A stretch of DNA of 12,517 nucleotides from SCQX01 sp035720945 (GTDB taxonomy: Bacteria; Pseudomonadota; Gammaproteobacteria; Burkholderiales; Burkholderiaceae_B), in contig DASTNK010000081.1 of NCBI GenBank assembly GCA_035720945.1, forward strand, positions 1 through 12,517, in the 5' to 3' direction. How positions within the stretch are numbered: the first letter of the stretch is position 1; every line of letters begins with the position of its first letter. A program made the translations under genes and the position numbers. Below the pieces are notes generated by a model, which was not told the origin of the DNA, ran no database searches, and worked only from the letters and a program-made list of their open reading frames with translations. Below are positions 6,130 to 12,517 of the stretch, in pieces.

Positions 6130-6675
6130 TCAGGCCGGGTGCAGGCGCGCCACTTCCAGGTTCGCCTCCCCGCCGTGCCCCGACACCCAGATCGTGCCGT
6201 CCTGGATGTTGATGTTCAGTGTCATGGTGCGCTCGGCCAAGGCCGCCAAAGCCTGGGTTCCGGCGACGGGCAATGTGAAGACCTTCAGTCCGCGCGCACG
6301 GGCCACCTTCGGCGCGACGTCCGACCACCACGTCGCCACGCTGCGCCCATAGGCGAACACAATCACTTCCTGTGCGCGTCCGCACGCTTTGAGCAAGCGG
6401 CGCGCGTCAGGCAGGCCGACCTCCACCCATTGTTCGATGATTCCCGTCAGGTCGCGGCGCCACAGATCAGGCTCATCGTTGTCGCTCAACCCCCGCGTGA
6501 ACGACAACAAATCGTCGCCCTTTTCATACAGCGCGTAGGCGAGCAGGCGGATCATCATGCGCTCGTCCGTTTCCGATGGATGCCGGGCCAGCGTGATGGC
6601 GTGGCTGCCATAGTAGCCGCGGTCGTTGTCCGCGATGTGGAGTTCGGCTTTGTGAATGGTTGCGTTCAGGGCCAT
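6130..6675 (-). CDS. yaeQ: YaeQ family protein
   Basis: The 181-residue product matches YaeQ in length and in its N-terminus, MALNATIHKAELHIAD, followed by DRGYY and LARHPSETDERMMIRLLAYA. YaeQ proteins are known structurally to adopt a PD-(D/E)XK nuclease-like fold, but no cellular role is firmly established. The likely active-site strand-turn region is residues 81-101 (EQWVEVGLPDARRLLKACGR), and the conserved Glu38 lies in the first helix. I chose the ATG at 6675 because the family starts here; an upstream in-frame ATG would add 14 residues unlike any YaeQ. No good Shine-Dalgarno is visible. The gene converges with ohrR on its left and is divergent from the lipoprotein gene on its right. Confidence 0.92.
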   Translation of the reverse strand: MALNATIHKAELHIADNDRGYYGSHAITLARHPSETDERMMIRLLAYALYEKGDDLLSFTRGLSDNDEPDLWRRDLTGIIEQWVEVGLPDARRLLKACGRAQEVIVFAYGRSVATWWSDVAPKVARARGLKVFTLPVAGTQALAALAERTMTLNINIQDGTIWVSGHGGEANLEVARLHPA

Positions 6676-6867
6676 GTTCGTGTGTGTCCGGTGGTTCGGG
6701 CGATTGTAGGGCAACACTTGTCCGCCACGCGTTCATGGGCGGTAAAATCCGCGTGATCACCGAGGCACAGGTCCCGTTGTGCACCTAATGCCCTGAATTT
6801 CAATGCTCGAATCAACCGCGCGGTACGTCGTGCTTCGGGCGAATCATGTGATATTCCAGGAGTCTTC

Positions 6868-7416
6868 ATGCGGATGACGCGTATTTCCATCATCGTGGCC
6901 GCAGCGACAACGGCGGCGCTGAGCGGATGCGCCGCGATGACAGCGGGCCAGCTCGTGCAGGCGGGGTATGACGCGGCCAAGACGTCGTTGACGAGCGCTC
7001 CGGGGAATCAGGCAACCGCATTGCATGTGCGGACGATCATGAACTCGATCAACGTCGGCCAGGACACTGCATCGATCATCGCGTCAATTGGCGAGCCACC
7101 AATGGAAAAATCAGGCAATCCGCAGGGCTACACCTGTTACGAGTACGCGGCCGTGTACTCCCCAACGGAAGACGCCGTCATTGTCTCGAAGGATGGCAAG
7201 GTGGTGTTTTATGGTGATTCCACGTGTCGAGTCGAGATGCGGGATGACAACTTCAGGGCGGGGGGGAAATATGCGGGCCCCCCCGGTGGCGAATCCAGTG
7301 CCGGATCGGGCGCGGGTCAGGGTTCCGCCCCCGACCAAGTCAAGGGTTCTGTTTCCAACCCCGCTGCGACGTCCGGCGCCGTTTCGGCTCCAGACACCAC
7401 GCCGCAACAAAAGTGA
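6868..7416 (+). CDS. Uncharacterised lipoprotein with low-complexity C-terminal tail
   Basis: I do not recognise a named family. The 182-residue product begins with a type II signal peptide; the lipobox LSGC gives lipidated Cys21 and there is no Asp at +2, so outer-membrane sorting is likely. A small globular part (about 50-120) contains ASIGEPPMEKSGNPQGYTCY and DAVIVSKDGKVVFYGDSTC, with a possible disulfide pair Cys90/Cys110. The pattern of a glycine-proline turn followed by a strand ending in a D-G-K-V hairpin recalls SmpA/OmlA (BamE-like) domains, but this is only a resemblance. Residues 126-182 are rich in Gly, Ser, Ala, Pro and Gln and probably disordered. AGGAG lies five bases before the ATG, a strong start. 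It converges with the serine hydrolase gene, 37 bases apart. Confidence 0.75.
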   Translation: MRMTRISIIVAAATTAALSGCAAMTAGQLVQAGYDAAKTSLTSAPGNQATALHVRTIMNSINVGQDTASIIASIGEPPMEKSGNPQGYTCYEYAAVYSPTEDAVIVSKDGKVVFYGDSTCRVEMRDDNFRAGGKYAGPPGGESSAGSGAGQGSAPDQVKGSVSNPAATSGAVSAPDTTPQQK

Positions 7417-7453
7417 CCGACAAGGGCTGGCTGGAAATCACGCCACACGATCA

Positions 7454-8452
7454 TTACGCGGCGCGGCTGTTTGCCGCCAGACTCAGTACGTGTCGGCTTT
7501 GTTTCTTGAACGATTCGAGCATTGTGGGAACCGTGCCGTCGGCCCCTGTCCAGTTCAAGATGAAGCAGAACGAGGTGCGCCGCGAAGTTTGGACCATCTG
7601 GCCTGCGCCGCAGAAACAATGGAAGTCGCCCCAGTCGATGCTGCCGCCCTTGCCATAGGCCATGACATCCTCCGGCACCATCATGGGCATGGCGTTGGCC
7701 ATCGCCGAGATGCGTTTGAATTCAGCCAGGGTTTCGTGTTTCTTGAAGTACTTGCCAGCCAGGGCCTGTTCATACCAGCGGGTCAGCTCGCCCGCCGTGC
7801 TCATCATGGTCTGATGATCGTTGACGGGCTTTCTGGGTTTGCCGGGCATGATGTCCTTGGCCATTTTTTCCATGCCCGCCCAGCCGATGTCGACACCGTT
7901 GGGCGCGCCGGCGAGATATGAAAACAGTTTGCGGGTGGAGTCAGGAATGAGGGTGTGTGTCAGACCCGCTGTTTTGATCAATTGGCGGACCTGATCCGCC
8001 CCCGCGGCGTTCAAGGCGATGTCGGTGCCGGTGTTGTCACTGTGGGCGATCATGGCCTCCAGGGCGCTTCTCGCGGGGGTCGTGCCAGTGAGATGCATGA
8101 ATACCGGGCTGCCCGGCGACCACACTTCGGGGCCGACGGCAACCTGGGTGTCTTCGGACAGTCGGCCCGCTTCGACTTCCCTCAGGTATTGCGCCAGAAT
8201 GAATGTCTTCACCGCGCTGCCGACGAACAGCGGTTGATCGGGGTCGGCCGCATGGACCGTGCTTCTACTTCCATTGTCTTCTTCGATCGATATGCAAGCG
8301 GCCGCCCGTCCGGGGGACAGCGTGGTGAAATCCGTGATGGCTTTTTTCAGATCAGGCAATGCGGCGGATCTTCCCTGTGCGTTGCTGGTCGGTGCGAGAA
8401 CCGTGGAAAATGCGCCCAGGGCGGTGGCTTGCAGCAGACGTCTGCGATTCAT
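7454..8452 (-). CDS. Tat-exported serine hydrolase with class A beta-lactamase fold
   Basis: The 332-residue protein begins MNRRRLLQATALGAFSTVLA, with the consecutive arginines and hydrophobic stretch of a twin-arginine signal ending near SNAQG (about residue 27). Three penicilloyl-serine-transferase motifs follow in the right order: SAVK with nucleophile Ser79 and Lys82, SDN at 138-140, and KGGS at 268-271. Ser79 to Ser138 is 59 residues, matching class A Ser70-Ser130, but SDN to KGG is about 26 residues longer than in standard enzymes. The omega-loop ExxLN motif carrying Glu166 is not found, so hydrolysis of beta-lactams is doubtful; it may be a PBP-like or beta-lactamase-related (beta-lactamase2 type) hydrolase. 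GGAG is seven bases before the ATG at 8452, favouring this start over an ATG eight codons upstream. Confidence 0.82.
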   Translation of the reverse strand: MNRRRLLQATALGAFSTVLAPTSNAQGRSAALPDLKKAITDFTTLSPGRAAACISIEEDNGSRSTVHAADPDQPLFVGSAVKTFILAQYLREVEAGRLSEDTQVAVGPEVWSPGSPVFMHLTGTTPARSALEAMIAHSDNTGTDIALNAAGADQVRQLIKTAGLTHTLIPDSTRKLFSYLAGAPNGVDIGWAGMEKMAKDIMPGKPRKPVNDHQTMMSTAGELTRWYEQALAGKYFKKHETLAEFKRISAMANAMPMMVPEDVMAYGKGGSIDWGDFHCFCGAGQMVQTSRRTSFCFILNWTGADGTVPTMLESFKKQSRHVLSLAANSRAA

Positions 8453-8482
8453 GTGTGTCTCCGGGATTTTTGTCATGAAGCC

Positions 8483-8494
8483 GACCCCGGGGTC
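8483..8494. promoter_or_regulatory. Perfect 12-bp palindrome between divergent genes
   Basis: GACCCCGGGGTC lies 31 bases upstream of the serine hydrolase start, in the 250-bp region between it and the E1 genes. It could be an operator or a small hairpin in the 5' leader of the hydrolase transcript. In GC-rich DNA a 12-bp palindrome can occur by chance, so this is only a candidate. Confidence 0.25.
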
Positions 8495-8643
8495 ACGATG
8501 GCCTTGCGGGGACAGGCGGTGTTCGTGATGCTCATGTTCTGTGATAGTAGCTGAACCGAAACAGGGATGCGTCGCGAACACGCGATGTGGAGATCCGTTG
8601 GCGCGCGTTGGGGTGATCGCCGCGCGACCTGTCCCCCGGTCGT

Positions 8644-8671
8644 TTGAGCCGGATCAGGGATTTGCTATGCT
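8644..8671 (+). promoter_or_regulatory. Sigma-70-like promoter for the E1 alpha/beta genes
   Basis: TTGAGC (8644-8649) and TATGCT (8666-8671) are separated by 16 bases, and the -10 is preceded by TG plus one base (8663-8665), an extended -10 signature. Transcription would start near 8678, about 25 bases before the ATG at 8703. An in-frame ATG at 8667-8669 lies inside the -10 and so cannot serve as the start from this promoter. Confidence 0.5.
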
Positions 8672-8702
8672 GTCCTCTTTCCATGCGTGGGGCGAGATCA
8701 TC

Positions 8703-9737
8703 ATGAATGGTTCATCAGTGCCGGATCCATCAACCGCCACGCGGCTGCTTGGCTTGTATCGCAGCATGGTGCGCATCCGAGCCTTCGAGGATGCGGCCGA
8801 GATCGTCAGCCAGGGCGGCGTTCAGGCCTGGGGCCAGGAGGCCTCGGCCAAGCCCGCGCTGGTCAAGGGGCCTTTGCATCTGTCCACCGGCCAAGAGGCC
8901 GTGCCCAGCGGTGTGTGCGCGCATCTCACCCATCACGACCTGCTCACTTCGACACATCGCGGGCACGGTCACACGTTGGCCAAGGGGGCCGACCCCGTCC
9001 GCATGATGTGCGAGCTCTTCGGTCGGGCGGGCGGCTACAACAAAGGCAAGGGCGGTTCCATGCACATCGCCGATTTCGCCGTGGGCATGCTGGGTGCCAA
9101 TGGCGTGGTGGCCGACGGGCTGCCCATAGCGGTCGGCGCGGCGCATGCGCTCAAGCTGCGTGGCGAAGACGCCATCGTCACGTCATTCTTCGGTGACGGA
9201 GCGATCAACCGGGGGCCGTTTCTCGAGGCGTTGAACTGGGCCGTGGTCTACAAGTTGCCGGTCTTGTTCGTGTGTGAAGACAACCGCATTTCCGCCACCA
9301 CCCCCAGCGAGGCCATGACGGGTGGTGATGGCGCCAGCGCCCGGGCGGAATCCATCGGTGTCGCGGCGTTGCGCGTCGACGGCAATGATGTCGAGGCGGT
9401 GTCGGCCCTGGCTGAAAGTATGGTTGCCGACGTTCGGGCGGGTCGCGGCCCGTGCCTGCTGCACGCCATCACGTATCGCCACAAAGGGCACGTGTCCATA
9501 GATCCCGGCGCGTACCGCGATCCGGCCGAGGTGCGCGCGGCGATGGAACAAGATCCCATCCAGCGCGCGCGTCGCCGGCTTGATGAACTGGGCCAGGCCC
9601 GCGAGGCGGATGGCATCGAACGCGCGGCGCATGCCGAGATCCAGGCGGCGCTCCAGATCGCTGAAGCGGCGCCGTTTCCGGTGCCGGCCGACGCCTACGA
9701 AGATATCATCACCACAGGAGCGGGGGTCTGGTCATGA
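8703..9737 (+). CDS. 2-oxo acid dehydrogenase E1 component, alpha subunit (thiamine diphosphate-dependent; pyruvate/acetoin type)
   Basis: The 344-residue protein is the alpha subunit of a heterotetrameric E1. Signatures are LHLSTGQEAVPSG (58-70), STHRGHGHTLAKG (83-95), the G-rich KGKGGSMHIAD (114-124), and the thiamine-diphosphate/magnesium motif GDGAINRG (164-171), which closes with CEDN, Asn194. HKGHVSIDPGAYR (250-262) is the phosphorylation-loop equivalent. With the beta subunit it would decarboxylate a 2-oxo acid or cleave acetoin and pass the acyl group to an E2 lipoyl domain. The overall style is closest to AcoA/PdhA proteins, but the substrate cannot be fixed, so no symbol is given. 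The start is chosen from promoter position; GGGGCGAGATC is only a loose ribosome site. The stop overlaps the beta-subunit start as ATGA. Confidence 0.88.
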   Translation: MNGSSVPDPSTATRLLGLYRSMVRIRAFEDAAEIVSQGGVQAWGQEASAKPALVKGPLHLSTGQEAVPSGVCAHLTHHDLLTSTHRGHGHTLAKGADPVRMMCELFGRAGGYNKGKGGSMHIADFAVGMLGANGVVADGLPIAVGAAHALKLRGEDAIVTSFFGDGAINRGPFLEALNWAVVYKLPVLFVCEDNRISATTPSEAMTGGDGASARAESIGVAALRVDGNDVEAVSALAESMVADVRAGRGPCLLHAITYRHKGHVSIDPGAYRDPAEVRAAMEQDPIQRARRRLDELGQAREADGIERAAHAEIQAALQIAEAAPFPVPADAYEDIITTGAGVWS

Positions 9738-10729
9738 ACAAACCAGTGGAAGTGTCCGCGTCGGTGCTCACCTACGCGCAGGCCGGTGCGTTGGCTCTGG
9801 CCGAGGCAATGCAGGCCGACCCCGCCATCGTGGCCCTGGGGGAGGATCTGGGGCGTGGCGGTGTGTTCGGGCAATACCGCGATGCCGACGGCGCGCCATT
9901 GGTGAAACGCTTCGGCCCGCAGCGCATCATCGACACCCCCATTTCCGAAGCCGCCATCGTCGGGGCCGGTGTGGGCATGGCGTTGGCGGGGCTGCGCCCG
10001 GTGGTCGAACTGCGGGTGGTGGATTTCGCCTTGTGCGCCATCGATGAACTCGTGAACCAGGCAGCCAAGAACCGCTTCATGTTCGGCGGGCAAGGCAGGG
10101 TGCCGATGGTGGCCCGGTTGCCCATCGGCATCTGGACCGCATCGGCGGCACAGCATTCCCAGTCGCTGGAGGCCTGGTTCGCGCACATTCCCGGCCTGGT
10201 CGTTGCCTGCCCGGCCACGCCTGCCGACAACTACGGGTTGCTGCGCGCGGCGCTCGATTGCGGCGACCCCGTCATCTACATGGAACACAAAGAGTTGTGG
10301 GGCAGTCAGGGCCCGGTGGTTCCCGGCGAGCCGGTGGCGCTGGGAAAAGGGCGCGTCGCGCGGGCCGGTGAAGACATCACCCTCGTCAGTTGGTCGAAAC
10401 AGGTGTGGGCGGCCTGCGAGGCGGCCGACACGTTGGCGCGCGAGGGGGTCCGCGCCGAGGTCATCGACTTGCGCACGTTGTGGCCCTGGGACAAGGATCT
10501 GGTGCTGGCGTCGGCCGCGCGCCCCGGCCGGGTTCTGGTTACGCACGAGGCCGTTCAGGTGGCGGGTTTTGGCGCCGAAGTGGCTGCCACCGTCGCGGAG
10601 CACACCGGCGCGCGAGTGGCCCGTCTGGGGGCGCCGCGCATCCCGGTCGGCTATTCCCCCGTGCTCGAGAACGAATCGCGCATCAGTGCGGACAAGATCG
10701 TGTCCGCGGTGCGCAAGCTATTGGGCTAG
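9734..10729 (+). CDS. 2-oxo acid dehydrogenase E1 component, beta subunit
   Basis: The 331-residue protein matches the E1 beta fold: a pyrimidine-binding half with GEDLGRGGVFG (36-46), FGPQRIIDTPISEAAIVGAG (60-79) carrying Glu72, the residue that activates thiamine diphosphate in this family, and QHSQSLEAWFAHIPGL (140-155) with the conserved His141; and a C-terminal transketolase-type domain with EVIDLRTLWPWD (222-233) and VTHEAVQVAGFGAEVA (269-284). It begins within the last codons of the alpha gene (ATGA overlap), giving balanced subunit synthesis. No lipoyl E2 or dihydrolipoamide dehydrogenase gene follows in this window, so the partner must be encoded elsewhere. Acetoin, pyruvate and branched-chain 2-oxo acids are all possible substrates. 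Confidence 0.88.
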   Translation: MNKPVEVSASVLTYAQAGALALAEAMQADPAIVALGEDLGRGGVFGQYRDADGAPLVKRFGPQRIIDTPISEAAIVGAGVGMALAGLRPVVELRVVDFALCAIDELVNQAAKNRFMFGGQGRVPMVARLPIGIWTASAAQHSQSLEAWFAHIPGLVVACPATPADNYGLLRAALDCGDPVIYMEHKELWGSQGPVVPGEPVALGKGRVARAGEDITLVSWSKQVWAACEAADTLAREGVRAEVIDLRTLWPWDKDLVLASAARPGRVLVTHEAVQVAGFGAEVAATVAEHTGARVARLGAPRIPVGYSPVLENESRISADKIVSAVRKLLG

Positions 10730-10824
10730 CATGATTGGCGTGGCGCCAGGCTGGTGGCGTCTTGCCTCCACCCATCGGGTATCGAGCCTCCGTCGCAAGA
10801 GGGGTGGCGGTCGACTGGCCGAGT

Positions 10825-10848
10825 GTTCAAAAGCGCACTATAGTGAAC
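10825..10848 (+). promoter_or_regulatory. Possible promoter with symmetric -10 region for the small secreted protein gene
   Basis: TATAGT (10839-10844) is a good -10 match inside the perfect palindrome CACTATAGTG (10836-10845), and GTTCA/TGAAC (10825-10829 and 10844-10848) form an outer inverted repeat. The position, about 37 bases before the ATG at 10881, suits a promoter, and the symmetry suggests a repressor could cover it. No clear -35 is present at the expected spacing, so this may be activator-dependent or not a promoter at all. Confidence 0.35.
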
Positions 10849-10880
10849 GATAAGCGGTTTTTGTGGAAGAAAGGTGCGTC

Positions 10881-11327
10881 ATGAATCGAAAGTATCGTTT
10901 TGCCGCTGCGACGATCCTGGGTGTGGCCATGCTCCCTCTGGGCGCCTCATACGCAGCCTCGGATGACCCAGCGACGCAGTTCGTGGCCGGTGTGCAGGCC
11001 GGCTTGCTCGATGGCGCAGGTGTCGTCACCGGCCTGGACAGTTACGGCGGGGTGCCTCACGCCTCGGCGTTCGAACAGCGTGGGTTGGAAAACATGGTCG
11101 GTGTGCTGAATTATTGTTTGAAAGCGCGGGTCGCTTCCGGGGTTCGCAACCCTCGTCAGGCCGACGCCACGGTCGACAATCTCGGCGAGCCGGATTTCGA
11201 ACGCGTGGCCGACGCGGGGAATCCTGACGGTTTGTGGCAACAGAGCGTGCCTGATGTGGCCGCTGTCGGTGAGGCGCCGCCGCAGATTTGCCGCGTTGTC
11301 CGCATGTCGGTGCGGTCCCGGTGGTGA
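10881..11327 (+). CDS. Small secreted protein of unknown function
   Basis: I do not recognise this 148-residue protein with confidence. It has a clear Sec signal peptide (MNRKYRF followed by a hydrophobic core, cleavage near SYAAS, about residue 26) and a start supported by AAGG six bases upstream. The mature part has two cysteines, Cys79 and Cys137, which could form a disulfide. The segment LENMVGVLNYCLKARV (69-84) and the ending QICRVVRMSVRS faintly recall the DUF2501 (YjjA-like) family, where a cysteine follows a V-L-x-Y and another lies near the C-terminus; the intervening part does not match what I remember, so this is a guess. The gene is isolated, read from its own probable promoter, and converges with the MFS gene 56 bases away. 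Confidence 0.62.
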   Translation: MNRKYRFAAATILGVAMLPLGASYAASDDPATQFVAGVQAGLLDGAGVVTGLDSYGGVPHASAFEQRGLENMVGVLNYCLKARVASGVRNPRQADATVDNLGEPDFERVADAGNPDGLWQQSVPDVAAVGEAPPQICRVVRMSVRSRW

Positions 11328-11383
11328 CGCAGGGCCGAGCCTGCCCGTGACGACCGATTCGGCGATTGCTGTATGCCCCCCGG

Positions 11384-12517
11384 TCAGGTCGCGGTTGGCG
11401 CCGCCCGGCCACGCATCAGCATCAGCATCAGCACAGTGAGCAACAGTAGGCTGGCGGTGGCGAGGCTTGGGACGAATATGGCCTCCTCGAAAGGCCCTGC
11501 CGGGATTGTCAATGGGCCGATCAATTGGCCGAGGGCGAACGCGGCGGTCATGGCGGCGATCAGCCTCGGGGCGCTGGCGCCCGCCACGCGACGCGCCTCG
11601 CGCATGCCCTCCATGGTGATGACCATGAACGTGCCGCCCACGCACACTGTGCTGAAGAGTATCGCGGTCATGCGCGGCGACAGGGCCGGAGCCAGGACGC
11701 CAATGGCGATGATGAGGTGGCACACCGCCCATGTTGTGCGTGGCGGCGTGTGCCGGAACAGGTTTGCCACCACGATAGTCGACAGCAGGGCGGCAAGCCC
11801 GAACGCTGGCCAGACCCAGCCGAACACCGCTGGGTCGTTGATCAGCTGCCGCGCGAAGGCGGGCAGGAAAGTAGCGGGAATGATGTAGCCGAGGCCGAAG
11901 ATGCCATAGCACAACGCCAGCATCCATTCATCGGATGTCAGGCGGCGTCGAGGCGGCGCGGCGTCCGTGGCCGAGCCGACGTCATCCGACCACCCCAACG
12001 GCACCCAGGCGATGACGAACACGGCCAGTGCCACCGCACCCAGCGTGATCCAGGTGTGACCAGGCGATTGGCGCCAGACCGCCGCCACCAGGCACATGAG
12101 ACCCGCCACCATGATGCCCAGCCCCACCCCGCCAAAGGCCCGGCCCGCCAGGCCGGGTTTCCGCTGTTGTTCCAGCAACGCGAGTATCCAGGACGAAATG
12201 CCGATCAGCGCATAGGCGCTGGCCACCCCCGCGAGCAGGCGAAGAACGAGCCATGCGTCGAGAGCATGAGTCAGTCCCATGGCCATGGTCAGGATGGCGA
12301 TGGCGAACAGGCTAAGCCTTGCCGCCCGCCCCGGGCGTGGGTTGAACACCAGGCACGCCAGCGCGCCGACGAAATAACCGATGTAGTTCGCGCTGGCCAG
12401 CCAGGCACCGTGTCGCAGCGACAGGCCAAGGCTTTGCTGCATCATCGGCAGCAGCGGCGTGAAGGCGAAGCGCCCGATACCCATGGCGGACGCCAGGCCG
12501 AGCGTGGCGATCCAGGT
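11384..12517 (-). CDS. YbfB/YjiJ-family MFS transporter (N-terminus beyond the window)
   Basis: An open frame enters from the right edge and runs 377 codons to the stop at 11384. The first visible residues, TWIATLGLASAMGIGRFAFT, already belong to the first membrane helix, and the GIGRFAFTPLLPMM signature is typical of YbfB/YjiJ-type major facilitator proteins, so the true start lies outside. About 11-12 hydrophobic helices can be counted, with a charged cytoplasmic loop at the middle (around DDVGSATDAAPPRRRLTSDE). Substrate is unknown for most of this family; export of small molecules is the usual suggestion. The ending LMLMLMRGRAAPTAT is encoded by a triple hexanucleotide repeat. The gene converges with the small secreted protein gene. 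Confidence 0.88.
   Translation of the reverse strand, partial: TWIATLGLASAMGIGRFAFTPLLPMMQQSLGLSLRHGAWLASANYIGYFVGALACLVFNPRPGRAARLSLFAIAILTMAMGLTHALDAWLVLRLLAGVASAYALIGISSWILALLEQQRKPGLAGRAFGGVGLGIMVAGLMCLVAAVWRQSPGHTWITLGAVALAVFVIAWVPLGWSDDVGSATDAAPPRRRLTSDEWMLALCYGIFGLGYIIPATFLPAFARQLINDPAVFGWVWPAFGLAALLSTIVVANLFRHTPPRTTWAVCHLIIAIGVLAPALSPRMTAILFSTVCVGGTFMVITMEGMREARRVAGASAPRLIAAMTAAFALGQLIGPLTIPAGPFEEAIFVPSLATASLLLLTVLMLMLMRGRAAPTAT
11413..11433. repeat. Hexanucleotide direct repeat (GCATCA x3 plus GCA)
   Basis: Three perfect copies of GCATCA followed by GCA encode alternating Leu-Met in the last membrane helix of the MFS transporter on the minus strand. Slippage by one unit would add or remove two residues without changing frame. 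Confidence 0.7.

Noticed and set aside
6718..6748. TTGTCC/TAAAAT as promoter of the lipoprotein gene
   Set aside because: The spacing of 19 bases is too long for a confident call and it sits 120 bases upstream of the start.
9695..10603. Minus-strand open frame of about 302 codons opposite the E1 beta gene
   Set aside because: Antisense shadow of a conserved gene; His- and Arg-rich composition typical of reverse-frame translation.
10741..10759. Possible terminator hairpin after the E1 beta gene (CGCCA/TGGCG)
   Set aside because: The stem is only five base pairs with a six-base loop and no T run follows, so I do not call it a terminator.
10947..11927. Minus-strand open frame of about 326 codons spanning the small secreted protein and the MFS end
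   Set aside because: It overlaps two better-supported genes, including the MFS gene on the same strand in another frame, and lacks membrane or domain signatures.

Overview
The window is GC-rich, densely packed bacterial chromosome. Gene content and order (rpe-gph-trpE beside apaG, mltA, a Ubi-type hydroxylase and dsbC) point to a betaproteobacterium of the Burkholderiales, most likely Alcaligenaceae (Bordetella/Achromobacter relatives). That placement rests on recognised protein families and remembered synteny, not on a search. I see no insertion sequence, phage gene, CRISPR array, rRNA or tRNA, and no base-composition break that would suggest an island.

Left part (1-1690, minus strand): rpe, gph and the start of trpE form a co-directional cluster. 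Between gph and trpE lies a complete-looking tryptophan attenuator: a 25-codon leader peptide with four Trp codons, two of them adjacent, followed by a GC-rich hairpin with a six-T run. The leader ATG overlaps the gph stop codon (ATGA), so leader translation may be coupled to gph translation. This is the most interesting structure in the window.

Centre-left (1827-5534, plus strand): apaG, mltA (murein lytic transglycosylase lipoprotein), a UbiH/UbiF-family FAD monooxygenase and dsbC (periplasmic disulfide isomerase) are closely spaced and could be one transcript. A perfect 17-bp palindrome lies in the divergent rpe/apaG promoter region.

Middle (5644-8452): a two-cysteine OhrR-type peroxide-sensing repressor without its usual ohr partner, yaeQ (convergent), an uncharacterised lipoprotein, and a Tat-exported class A beta-lactamase-fold serine hydrolase that keeps SxxK, SDN and K-G-G but has no obvious Glu166 motif.

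Right part (8703-12517): alpha and beta subunits of a thiamine-diphosphate 2-oxo acid dehydrogenase E1 with overlapping genes but no E2/E3 nearby, a small secreted protein of unknown function, and the 3'-most part of a YbfB/YjiJ-like MFS transporter that runs off the right edge. Overall this is mostly ordinary core genome. I found no clearly new multi-gene system; the findings are regulatory architecture and a few odd or orphan proteins.
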